This document shows positions 6,910 through 13,417 of a stretch of 13,936 nt of DNA, piece after piece. Every line of letters begins with the position of its first letter. Position 1 is the stretch's first letter. Source of the DNA: CAZTLI01 sp964614375 (lineage in GTDB: Bacteria > Chloroflexota > Anaerolineae > Aggregatilineales > Phototrophicaceae); NCBI GenBank assembly GCA_964614375.1, contig CAZTLI010000098.1, forward strand, positions 1-13,936, in the 5' to 3' direction. A program made the position numbers and the translations under genes. The notes under the pieces were generated by a model. That model saw only the letters and a program-made list of their open reading frames with translations, had not been told where the DNA came from and did no database searches.

Positions 6910-6945
6910 GGATTTGGATACAGCCGGAAAAGAGGAGTATGCAAC

Positions 6946-7935
6946 GTGATTCGCACACAGCAAAAACTGTTCATCATATTGAGTATTTTGTTATTGGTTA
7001 TTGTTTCAACGGTTTCGGCACAAGCAGGCAGCACCTATACAGTTCAACCGGGCGACTCACTATCTTCTATTGCGGATCGCTATAATATTTCTGTTGAACG
7101 CCTGGCCGCTGCAAATGGCATTTTGTATATCGGGACAGTCCAGGTTGGGCAGGTTTTAGTCGTTCCCGATGCGTCTGGATTTTTGCCCATGCCGACGAGT
7201 TATACTGTGCGCTTCGGCGATTCATTACAGGCTATCGCTAACCGTTACGAGACAACGGTAGAGGCGCTGGTCGCTGCGAATAATATTACGGCTACCACCA
7301 CCTTGACACCGGGTCAGGTGATTCAATTGCCCGCGCAAGGGGGCAGCGCCGGACAGCAGCCTGCACAACCGGTTCAACTGCCTGCCGTTCACGTCGTACA
7401 ACCGGGCGAGAACCTTTTCCGTATCTCACTGCGTTATGGGGTGACGCTGCAATCTATTATGGTGGCAAATGGGATTGTGAATGTTAACTATGTTCAGGCT
7501 GGTCAGCGGCTGACGATTCCCGCGCCTGCAACGGGCGGCCCTGTAGTAAATGCGCCAACAACACCTGTCGTCGTGCAACCCGTTATCGTCCAGCCCGTCA
7601 TTGTGCAGTCAACCGTTCGCACCCATATTGTTCGGCAGGGCGATACCCTATCGCAGGTCGCGGTATGGTATGGTGTGACCGTCGAAAGCATTCGTGCTGC
7701 CAATAATATTACGAACAATCGCCTGATATTTCCCGGTCAGGTGTTGACAATTCCCTATGGCGCGACAGGCGGCCCCATCGTGCGTCAGACGGTGACGGGT
7801 TATATTGTGCAGCCGGGAGACACGCTGTTTGCGATTGCTGCGCGTCTGGGGGTAGATGTGTACACACTGGCGCGTGCAAATGGTTTGCTCAACTTGAATG
7901 TGATTTATGTAGGGCAGTTCTTGCGCCTACCATAA
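6946..7935 (+). CDS. Secreted protein with five LysM domains
   Basis: A 329-residue exported protein built almost entirely of LysM modules, which bind N-acetylglucosamine-containing glycans such as peptidoglycan. A signal peptide (about residues 1-25, core FIILSILLLVIV, SAQA end) is followed by LysM repeats at about 30-74, 86-129, 148-192, 227-270 and 286-329. Each has the Y-V-xPGDxLxxIAxxY ... AAN ... GQxLxxP pattern. Linkers are Gly/Gln/Pro-rich; the one at 204-222 contains the repeated unit QPVIV. There is no catalytic domain, so a structural or cell-wall-anchoring role is likely. I chose the GTG at 6946 because AGAGGAG ends 8 nt before it and the signal peptide then begins properly; an in-frame ATG at 6901 overlaps the promoter. 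Confidence 0.9.
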   Translation: MIRTQQKLFIILSILLLVIVSTVSAQAGSTYTVQPGDSLSSIADRYNISVERLAAANGILYIGTVQVGQVLVVPDASGFLPMPTSYTVRFGDSLQAIANRYETTVEALVAANNITATTTLTPGQVIQLPAQGGSAGQQPAQPVQLPAVHVVQPGENLFRISLRYGVTLQSIMVANGIVNVNYVQAGQRLTIPAPATGGPVVNAPTTPVVVQPVIVQPVIVQSTVRTHIVRQGDTLSQVAVWYGVTVESIRAANNITNNRLIFPGQVLTIPYGATGGPIVRQTVTGYIVQPGDTLFAIAARLGVDVYTLARANGLLNLNVIYVGQFLRLP

Positions 7936-7956
7936 GGCTGCTGTAGACAATTTTGA

Positions 7957-7986
7957 GGGCGAGGTGTTTGATTATCTGCCTCGCCC
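7957..7986. terminator. 8-bp perfect hairpin between convergent genes
   Basis: GGGCGAGG (7957-7964) and CCTCGCCC (7979-7986) form a perfect GC-rich stem with a 14-nt loop, 21 bp after the LysM stop and 23 bp before the end of the convergent response-regulator gene. There is no clear U-run on either side, so it may act as a weak bidirectional terminator or a 3'-end stabiliser. Confidence 0.5.
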
Positions 7987-8009
7987 GATCATACCAATAT
8001 ACCTATTTG

Positions 8010-9116
8010 TTATCCCTGATGAATAGGCAGCCGCACCAGTACCTCTGTGCCTTTGCCGGCGACCGATGTGAAGTCCATCGTACCGCTATGAACGTCGATG
8101 ATGTCTCGCGCAAGAATCAACCCGACGCCCATACCCTGCTTTCCTTCAGCGTCACGCGGAATCTGATATTGACCGGAAAGCACTAAATCCCGCTGTTCTT
8201 GTGACATGCCCAACCCATAATCAACAATACTGATGAGCGTCATCCCATCATCTGTTGCCCACTGCGCCACCTCAACCTTGCTGTTTTCTGGCGTATACAA
8301 CAGCGCGTTGGCGATGAGTTCTGCTATAGCATGTTTGATGAGCGCGGTGTGACACATAATGGTAACGTGTGGATGATGTGCGGTATTCTGGACAAAACGA
8401 TAGTAATCCGTCCCAATAAAATTATAGGCGAGGTTAACTGCCGCGTCGAGAATGTCCGCCGCCGAGAGGGCGCGCCCTCTTTGCTGAATCGTTTCTGGTG
8501 TGAGTGCGCCGCTTTGCAAGCGCGTGCTGTATTCCATTTGCTGAATGATACGATTGAGCCGATGGTTGCCCGTGGCAATCGTGCTCAATAAATCTTCCAT
8601 TTGCTCAAAGGTTAACGTGCCAATCTGCTGCGACGCCAATTTCATCGCAAGATTGACCCCTTGCAAAGGCTTGCGAATTTCATCAATAAATGTGCGCGCC
8701 ATCAACTGATTGATTTCTGTCGCTTTGCCCATTTCCTGTGCAATCATTTGATGTCGTTGCAAACGGGCTTCTATAGCTTTAATCAATTCGTCAGACGTGA
8801 AGGGCTTAGTCAAATAATCGTCGGCGCCGAGTTCCATCCCTTGCCGCATGGCCTCTTTGTCTGCGCGTGCGGTGATGAAAATAAAGGGTGTCGAAGTTGT
8901 TGTTGCATCTCTGCGAACCTCTTGTAGAAGTGTGTAACCATCAAAACCGGGCATCATAATATCACAGAGTATCAGGTCAGGATGGTGCTGGCGAATTAAG
9001 TTCAACCCCATCATGGGGTTGGATGCACCGTCTGCTTCGTAACCCGCTAACGTCAGAATGTCGATGATGTTTTCTAATACATCAATCTCATCTTCAATTA
9101 CGATTATCTGTGGCAC
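8010..9116 (-). CDS. Response regulator fused to histidine-kinase-like ATPase with Asp at the H-box
   Basis: A 368-residue cytoplasmic signalling protein. The N-terminal receiver domain (residues 1-120) is intact: acidic pair Glu8/Asp9, phospho-acceptor Asp52 (CDIMMP), Thr82 (FITARA) and Lys104 (YLTKPF). Residues 135-210 resemble the two-helix dimerisation domain, but the H-box reads FIDEIRKPLQG, so Asp145 stands where the phosphorylated His belongs. The second helix is NHRLNRIIQQMEYSTRLQSG. The ATPase domain (about 250-366) keeps its motifs: N-box ELIANALLYTP, G1 DYGLGM, G2 GKQGMGVGL. There is no sensor or membrane segment. The GTG start at 9114-9116 has GAGGAA about 6 nt upstream. It probably cannot autophosphorylate on His in the usual way; a receiver-controlled ATP-binding output is inferred. 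A 19-bp palindrome covers its likely -10. Confidence 0.87.
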   Translation of the reverse strand: MPQIIVIEDEIDVLENIIDILTLAGYEADGASNPMMGLNLIRQHHPDLILCDIMMPGFDGYTLLQEVRRDATTTSTPFIFITARADKEAMRQGMELGADDYLTKPFTSDELIKAIEARLQRHQMIAQEMGKATEINQLMARTFIDEIRKPLQGVNLAMKLASQQIGTLTFEQMEDLLSTIATGNHRLNRIIQQMEYSTRLQSGALTPETIQQRGRALSAADILDAAVNLAYNFIGTDYYRFVQNTAHHPHVTIMCHTALIKHAIAELIANALLYTPENSKVEVAQWATDDGMTLISIVDYGLGMSQEQRDLVLSGQYQIPRDAEGKQGMGVGLILARDIIDVHSGTMDFTSVAGKGTEVLVRLPIHQG

Positions 9117-9153
9117 AGGTATTCCTCAATAGTTAAAACAAGGTCTCTGCAAA

Positions 9154-9172
9154 CAGATTGTAACACAATCTG
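9154..9172. promoter_or_regulatory. 19-bp perfect palindrome over the -10 of the response-regulator gene
   Basis: CAGATTGT-AAC-ACAATCTG has two perfect 8-bp arms and a 3-bp spacer. On the minus strand TACAAT (9157-9162) lies inside it and is placed to be the -10 of the gene starting at 9116, with a leader of about 35 nt. This is typical of a repressor site; the binding protein is unknown. Confidence 0.5.
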
Positions 9173-9180
9173 ATGTGAGC

Positions 9181-9220
9181 GGCAGTAAGACACAGTTTCT
9201 CATAGAAGAACCTTATTGCC
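9181..9220. other. Long imperfect hairpin between divergent genes
   Basis: GGCAGTAAG (9181-9189) pairs with CTTATTGCC (9212-9220) over 9 bp with one G-U. A small inner stem TTCT/AGAA (9197-9200 with 9204-9207) closes on a CAT loop. It sits upstream of both divergent genes (starts at 9116 and 9318), so it is not an obvious terminator for either. It could be an upstream regulatory structure or part of an untranslated RNA. Confidence 0.3.
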
Positions 9221-9244
9221 AGAGACGTGTGATGCAGTCTTTGT

Positions 9245-9273
9245 TTGACTTCGATAATAATTCAGGATATACA
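9245..9273 (+). promoter_or_regulatory. Promoter of the arginase-family gene (TTGACT - 17 bp - TATACA)
   Basis: TTGACT (9245-9250) and TATACA (9268-9273) with a 17-bp spacer are the best sigma-70-type match in the window. Predicted start is near 9280, leaving a leader of about 38 nt with GGGAGGA just before the ATG at 9318. Confidence 0.65.
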
Positions 9274-9317
9274 CAGGGCAGTAGTACGATTATGCAAAAG
9301 CACTACGGGAGGATGAA

Positions 9318-10106
9318 ATGGTAAAATATGTGTGTATTGGCGTGCCTTATTTTATCGGCGAACCGTTGGCAGGTCGGACTGAAGTCGAGGCCATAAAAAA
9401 TAGCGGCCTTGCCGACGAATTGGGCGCAAAATGGATAACGATTGAACCGGACTTTGATGCTATAGACAACCGAATTGTCGCCGTCAACCGCGCCCTTGCA
9501 GAAGTGATTGCTGCCCATCCCGATTCTGTGCCGCTGGTATTTGCCTCGTGCTGCACAAGCTGTTTGGGGATGATGAAAGGGCTTGCGGCGCGCCAGCCCG
9601 AAGTCCTGTGGTTTGACGCGCATGGCGATTTCAATACGCCAGAGACGACACCAAGCGGCTTTCTGGGTGGAATGCCGCTGGCATGGCTTGTGGGACGGGG
9701 GGATATACAGTATATGTGGGGCGTTGGTCTGAAGCCGATACCAGAGCGTGCGGTGACGATAACTGATGCCCGTGACCTCGACCCGGAAGAGGGCATCAGC
9801 CTTGCCCGGAGTGATATATCCCATGTGAAGCGTATTGACGACATTTTGCATGTGACATGGGGCGATACGCCGTTGTACATTCATTTCGACACCGATGTGA
9901 TAGATAGCGCCGAACTGCCCGCAATGAACTATCCGACGCCCAACGGCCCATCCATCGCGCAAACTGTCAAGACGTTGCAGCATGTCACTCGTCACGCGAA
10001 TGTCGTTGGTGTGTTGTTCAGCCTGTGGAATGATACGCTGGATGGCGCGGATAAAGCGCGAGACGGTACATTGCAATTGGTGCGGGCGGTGGCTTCTGTT
10101 GATTGA
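9318..10106 (+). CDS. Arginase/ureohydrolase-fold protein with altered first metal motif
   Basis: A 262-residue member of the arginase family (arginase, agmatinase, formimidoylglutamase and relatives), which use two Mn2+ ions to hydrolyse guanidino-type groups. The second and third metal motifs are clear: WFDAHGDFNTPETTPSG followed by FLGGMPLAWL (residues 98-124; Asp100, His102, Asp104) and HFDTDVIDSAELP (189-201; Asp191, Asp193, Asp196). The first motif, usually GGDHS with a metal-binding His, is here VFASCCTSCLG (74-84), placing Cys79 at the His position and another Cys before it. The C-terminal VVEVNP-like Glu is replaced by VVGVLFSLWND. The substrate is probably not arginine and catalysis is uncertain. 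The ATG at 9318 follows GGGAGGA by 4 nt. No urease or amino-acid catabolic genes are adjacent. Confidence 0.83.
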   Translation: MVKYVCIGVPYFIGEPLAGRTEVEAIKNSGLADELGAKWITIEPDFDAIDNRIVAVNRALAEVIAAHPDSVPLVFASCCTSCLGMMKGLAARQPEVLWFDAHGDFNTPETTPSGFLGGMPLAWLVGRGDIQYMWGVGLKPIPERAVTITDARDLDPEEGISLARSDISHVKRIDDILHVTWGDTPLYIHFDTDVIDSAELPAMNYPTPNGPSIAQTVKTLQHVTRHANVVGVLFSLWNDTLDGADKARDGTLQLVRAVASVD

Positions 10107-10107
10107 A

Positions 10108-10428
10108 AATGACTAACTGATGTTACGCACTGAAGTCCGATAAGGGGCTAAAGCAGTGGGCAACTATTCAGCTCCCGATACGGCTGTCTTTACGTATCGA
10201 TTCAGCTATCCATACGGCTGCGTTTACTTTAAACCCCAGCCCCGCAGAACAGGTCACAAGCGTTCTGGAGCTGTTGCGCCACGAACATTGCCGATTTTAG
10301 TGAACGTGGCCCTGTGGCAGCCAGATGCTTTATCGTCTGGTGGTGAATATGGCAAACTATACAAAAGTGTCAGGTTTCCAGGGGATTTTAACCCTTGCAA
10401 TCCCGTGTTTGCGTAACGTCAATGACTA
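10108..10428. mobile_element. IS-derived or MITE-like remnant with inverted ends and 8-bp flanking direct repeat
   Basis: AATGACTA occurs at 10108-10115 and again at 10421-10428. Just inside lie GATGTTACGCA (10119-10129) and its near-perfect inverse TGCGTAACGTC (10410-10420), with one mismatch in 11. The 305 bp between the repeats (10116-10420) have no convincing gene; a short open frame (86 codons) matches nothing I know. The left inverted end is set in by 3 bp relative to the direct repeat, so the exact boundary is uncertain. The right repeat overlaps the stop codon of the neighbouring gene (10426-10428), and the left begins 1 bp after the arginase-family stop. This fills the only gap above 300 bp between these two genes. 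Confidence 0.55.
10166..10227 (+). repeat. Diverged 34-bp tandem repeat inside the element
   Basis: The 28-bp segments at 10166-10193 and 10200-10227 match at 23 positions, sharing ATTCAGCT, ATACGGCTG and TTTAC in the same order. The period is 34 bp. The six-base spacers differ. Confidence 0.6.
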
Positions 10429-10874
10429 TGGTGTCCAGACCTTGCTTTCGCCCATTAGATTGCCGAGTTCGATGCGCCATGGCGTGAGTTTCAGGACGCC
10501 AAAGTTTGGATTACCCACTGAGTGAAAGAACAAAGCGGGATTATACCCCAGTGGTTCGGGTGTATTGGCGAATAAGTCCCACAGGCGTTGTTTCTCCGCC
10601 GCGTGTTGTATCCACTCCGCCGTGCATTCGGCATAAACAGGTGTGAGGGGTTCGGCAATGTAGGCTATCGAAATCGACGGGGTATTTGCCAGATGTTTGG
10701 CTTTGAGCGATTGCGGGAGGTCAATATCCAGCCTGTAGACCCTTCCCATATTGGATGCAGCACCCGTGATCGAACGCGACTCTTTGCGTCAATTGTCGCG
10801 GCATTGCACCAGACCATGCGATGCGCCTTCTCAATAAATTCCTGTTCGATGTCCACAAAGTTGTGTGTTTTCAA
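10426..10874 (-). pseudogene. Pyridoxamine 5'-phosphate oxidase-family (FMN split-barrel) gene, frameshifted
   Basis: Two frames together make one complete protein of about 149 residues. From a TTG start at 10872-10874 the first frame reads KTHNFVDIEQEFIEKAHRMV then WCNAATIDAKSRVRSRVLHP and IWEGSTGWILTSRNRS. The family-like continuation lies in the other frame: KAKHLANTPSISIAYIAEPL, then TPVYAECTAEW, NPNFGVLKLTPWRIEL and a normal end at KVWTP. The switch is at about 10701-10710 and is repaired by one added base. It is either a real 1-nt deletion or a sequencing error. AGGGAG (10882-10887) is 7 nt before the TTG. The gene starts 20 bp after the uvrC stop, so it was probably co-transcribed. The family binds FMN or F420-like cofactors; the substrate is unknown. 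Confidence 0.72.
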
Positions 10875-10894
10875 AACCAGTCTCCCTGGGGTGG

Positions 10895-12781
10895 TTAATC
10901 CAATCCTGCCTTGACTGCGGCGGCAAGTTCTTCATTCACGCCGGGTACAGTGATGAGTTCATCAAGGCTGGCGTTTTTGATGGCATCAATCGAATTGCCA
11001 AAGTGTTTTAGCAGTGCTTTGCGCTTTTTCGGGCCAATGCCGGGAATCGCTTCGAGCCGACTCGCCATGCCCAATCGTGTGCGCTGTTTTCGATGGCTGG
11101 TAATCGCAAAACGATGGGCTTCATCGCGCACCCGCTGCACGAGATAGAGCGCCTGACTACGGCGCGGCAGAACAATAGGCGCGGGTTTGTTGGGGACATA
11201 GAGTTCCTCAAATTGCTTTGCCAGTGACGCAACAGGGACTCGATCAGTCAGATTGAATTCAGCCAATACCTCTATGGCAATTCCCAATTGACCTTTTCCG
11301 CCATCTATCAACAGTAAGTCGGGCAGCAAACGCCACGTCTCATCTCTATCCTGTCCGCCCGGTGGGATGGGTTCTGGATTTTCAACCGCATTTTGCCAGC
11401 GTGTAAAACGGCGGGTCAGGGCTTCGCGCATAGACTGATAATCGTCCGAACCCGTGTGGATGACCGTGCGAATATTAAAGCGGCGATATTCACTCTTGCG
11501 CGGAACGCCCTGCACAAACATCACCCGACTGGCGACGATGGCTGTGCCCTGTGTGGTGCTGATGTCGTAACATTCGATTCGGTTGGGAATAGTCGGTAGA
11601 TTGAGCGCGACCTGCAATTCCGCCAGTGATGTCTCTTGCCGATGGGTATCCGCTTCCCACTGCGCCCGCAGCATTCGCAATGATTCAGCCGCGTTTTCCT
11701 GCGCCATTTGTAGGAGTCCACGCTTATCGCCCCGTTTAGGTACGGTGATTGTTACTTTGCTACCATTGCGTTTATCTTCCAGCCACCGTTGGATAATGCG
11801 CGCCTGTTCGACCTCATTGGGCAATATCAACTCCCTGGGCACTTCTGCCGCTTCGCTATAAAATTGTGTCAGAAATTGCTCAACAACGGCTTCGTCTGTT
11901 TCTTCGTCTGTGCCTTCGAGTGTGCGGGTATCGCTGCCGATGAGCTTACCATTACGAATAAACAGGATTTGCACAACGGCGTCACCCTGTTCGCGGGCTA
12001 ATGCCACCACATCTTGATTCACCATGCGCGAGTTCACGGCCTTATGCCGTTGTGTGATGAATTCAATCGCCTGCAACTGGTCACGGAGCACCGCCGCCTG
12101 CTCAAAATCCAATCGTTCCGCCGTGACTTCCATTTCGCGCGCAAGACGCCTGGTGACCGCTTCACCTTTGCCTTGCAGCACATCCATCAATTCCTGAATC
12201 ATCGCGCGATACTGTTCGCGATTGACCGCGCCAATGCACGGCGCGTTACACAATTTGATGTCGTAAAACAGACACGCGCGTTCATCCTGCCCATTGATAA
12301 CCCGGTCACACGTCAAATAGGGGAAGGCTTTACGCAGCACGCGCAATGTATTTTGGACTGCCCACATCGCCGCATAGGGGCCGAAGTAGCGCGCGCCATC
12401 GTTTTCAACGCGCCGGGTGGTTTCAACTTTTGGGAAATCGTCCTGCCAATAGACTTTAATATAGGGATAGCGTTTGTCATCTTTGAGACTGATATTGTAG
12501 TGTGGTTTATGGCGTTTGATGAGCGTTTCTTCAAGGATGAGGGCTTTGACCTCATTTTCGGTCACGATGATGTCGATGTCTGCAACAGATTCACGCATTC
12601 GCAGCGTTTTGGGACGTCCATCGGCGTTGATGGTGAAATAACTGCGTACACGATCCCGCAGGCGCTTGGCTTTCCCAACATAGATGATTTTGCCTTTCTC
12701 ATCTTTCATCAAATACACGCCCGGTTTTTTGGGCATCGTATCAAGAATTTGTTGGACGTTATCAGGCGTTTGATAGGTCAT
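10895..12781 (-). CDS. uvrC: Excinuclease ABC subunit C
   Basis: The nuclease of nucleotide excision repair, which cuts on both sides of a DNA lesion after UvrA/UvrB loading. At 628 residues it has full family length. The GIY-YIG domain (about 16-95) has KPGVYLMKD and IIYVGKAKRLRDRVRSYF and cuts 3' of the lesion. Cys158, Cys170, Cys178 and Cys182 reproduce the 12-8-4 spacing of the known UvrC iron-sulfur ligands. A UVR helix pair (about 205-240) contacts UvrB. The RNase H-like 5'-nuclease has Asp406 (ECYDIS), Asp493 (LLIDGGKGQ) and His556 (DEAHRFAI). Two helix-hairpin-helix units end the protein (IPGIGPKKRKALL, VPGVNEELAAAV). The ATG at 12779-12781 lacks a clear Shine-Dalgarno and overlaps, as ATGA, the stop of an open frame upstream. 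Confidence 0.97.
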   Translation of the reverse strand: MTYQTPDNVQQILDTMPKKPGVYLMKDEKGKIIYVGKAKRLRDRVRSYFTINADGRPKTLRMRESVADIDIIVTENEVKALILEETLIKRHKPHYNISLKDDKRYPYIKVYWQDDFPKVETTRRVENDGARYFGPYAAMWAVQNTLRVLRKAFPYLTCDRVINGQDERACLFYDIKLCNAPCIGAVNREQYRAMIQELMDVLQGKGEAVTRRLAREMEVTAERLDFEQAAVLRDQLQAIEFITQRHKAVNSRMVNQDVVALAREQGDAVVQILFIRNGKLIGSDTRTLEGTDEETDEAVVEQFLTQFYSEAAEVPRELILPNEVEQARIIQRWLEDKRNGSKVTITVPKRGDKRGLLQMAQENAAESLRMLRAQWEADTHRQETSLAELQVALNLPTIPNRIECYDISTTQGTAIVASRVMFVQGVPRKSEYRRFNIRTVIHTGSDDYQSMREALTRRFTRWQNAVENPEPIPPGGQDRDETWRLLPDLLLIDGGKGQLGIAIEVLAEFNLTDRVPVASLAKQFEELYVPNKPAPIVLPRRSQALYLVQRVRDEAHRFAITSHRKQRTRLGMASRLEAIPGIGPKKRKALLKHFGNSIDAIKNASLDELITVPGVNEELAAAVKAGLD

Positions 12782-12928
12782 AGTTGGGCTACCGGATGTT
12801 CAAATGTTTTGTGGAGAATGGCGTCGTATTTTTGTTCTATTTTAGCGCGAGATTGCCGCAATTGCGATGTGTATTTTTTGATGAAATGGCGAGACAGACT
12901 GTATTTTTCATATAGACTCCAACAGGGA

Positions 12929-12941
12929 AATATAGTATATT
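12929..12941. promoter_or_regulatory. AT-rich 13-bp palindrome with embedded -10 for uvrC
   Basis: AATATAGTATATT is a perfect palindrome around a central base. On the minus strand it contains TATACT (12934-12939), a possible -10 about 150 bp before uvrC. The -35 position is poor. Confidence 0.35.
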
Positions 12942-12963
12942 GCAAGCGTGATGTGGTGCATGA

Positions 12964-12979
12964 AAGACAATCTTGTCTT
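12964..12979. promoter_or_regulatory. Perfect palindrome AAGACAA-TC-TTGTCTT upstream of uvrC
   Basis: Two perfect 7-bp arms with a 2-bp spacer, about 25 bp upstream of the possible uvrC -10 at 12934-12939. It is a candidate operator. A damage-response (LexA-type) site is an attractive guess because uvrC is often SOS-controlled, but I cannot match it to a known box. Confidence 0.4.
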
Positions 12980-13064
12980 ATCCACACAGATGCAGCTTAA
13001 ACGCATCCAATAGACCGGATTGAGAAGACAGAATCAATTGCTACAGTTACACCCCTACAGCGGG

Positions 13065-13123
13065 CATAATTTGTGCGAATGCCACTGTACTCTCAAGTAC
13101 ACTACATAACGTTCCTGAAGAAC
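13065..13123 (+). promoter_or_regulatory. Cold-shock gene promoter and structured 5' leader
   Basis: CATAAT (13065-13070) is a possible -10 and would give a leader of about 105 nt, as is common for cold-shock genes. Within it are two small stems: TGTACT-CTCA-AGTACA (13086-13101) and GTTC-CTGAA-GAAC (13111-13123). The -35 is not clear, so the start site is uncertain. Confidence 0.35.
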
Positions 13124-13181
13124 CGGGATGTTGTGTACAAATGTCTATTGCAAAATCGTTTATATCAGGAGCATAAAGACA

Positions 13182-13397
13182 ATGGCAGATCGTACTAGAG
13201 GTACAGTGAAGTGGTTCAATGGGACAAAGGGCTATGGTTTCATCACGCAGGAAGATGGCCCCGATCTCTTTGTACACTATTCCGAAATTCAGGGCAGCGG
13301 CTTCCGTTCACTCAACGAGGGTGATCGTGTCGAGTTCGTTATCACTGAAGGTAAAAAGGGTAAACAGGCTAGCTCTGTTACCGTCGTCCATGATTAG
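13182..13397 (+). CDS. Cold-shock domain protein (CspA family)
   Basis: A 71-residue single OB-fold protein that binds single-stranded RNA or DNA and melts mRNA structure at low temperature. It begins MADRTRGTVKWFNGTKGYGF. RNP1 is KGYGFI (residues 16-21) and RNP2 is LFVHY (29-33); the rest is RVEFVITEGKKGKQASSVTV, the usual family end. The ATG at 13182 is chosen because it gives the canonical length and N-terminus; AGGAG (13167-13171) lies 10 nt upstream. An in-frame extension to 13128 falls in the leader. The gene stands alone, with a long structured leader and a strong terminator, so its mRNA is probably monocistronic. Confidence 0.96.
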   Translation: MADRTRGTVKWFNGTKGYGFITQEDGPDLFVHYSEIQGSGFRSLNEGDRVEFVITEGKKGKQASSVTVVHD

Positions 13398-13417
13398 GTC
13401 AACCTAACAACAAATCA

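Larger units (their letters stand above)
12782..13181. other. Gene-free 400-bp region between divergent uvrC and the cold-shock gene
   Basis: No convincing protein-coding gene. The left half, upstream of uvrC, holds two perfect palindromes (12929-12941 and 12964-12979) and a possible 24-codon leader frame on the minus strand (12837-12911) with GGAG 5 nt before its ATG. The right half is the likely promoter and structured leader of the cold-shock gene (13065-13181). A longer minus frame (12778-12987) ends in the ATGA overlap with uvrC but has no supported start. Confidence 0.5.

Noticed and set aside
9303..10076. A 257-codon minus-strand frame opposite the arginase-family gene
   Set aside because: No recognisable domain; the plus-strand gene has promoter, Shine-Dalgarno and metal motifs.
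10156..10416. An 86-codon frame inside the element as a transposase fragment
   Set aside because: No DDE-type or other transposase motif could be recognised in any frame; it may be degraded, but I cannot support it.
12778..12987. A 69-codon minus frame ending in ATGA overlap with uvrC, as a gene
   Set aside because: The only start codons are GTG/TTG without Shine-Dalgarno and the translation is not recognised; kept only as a possible coupling feature.
12014..13000. A 328-codon open frame on the plus strand opposite uvrC
   Set aside because: It mirrors the uvrC codons, shows no family resemblance and has no ribosome binding site; uvrC on the other strand is certain.
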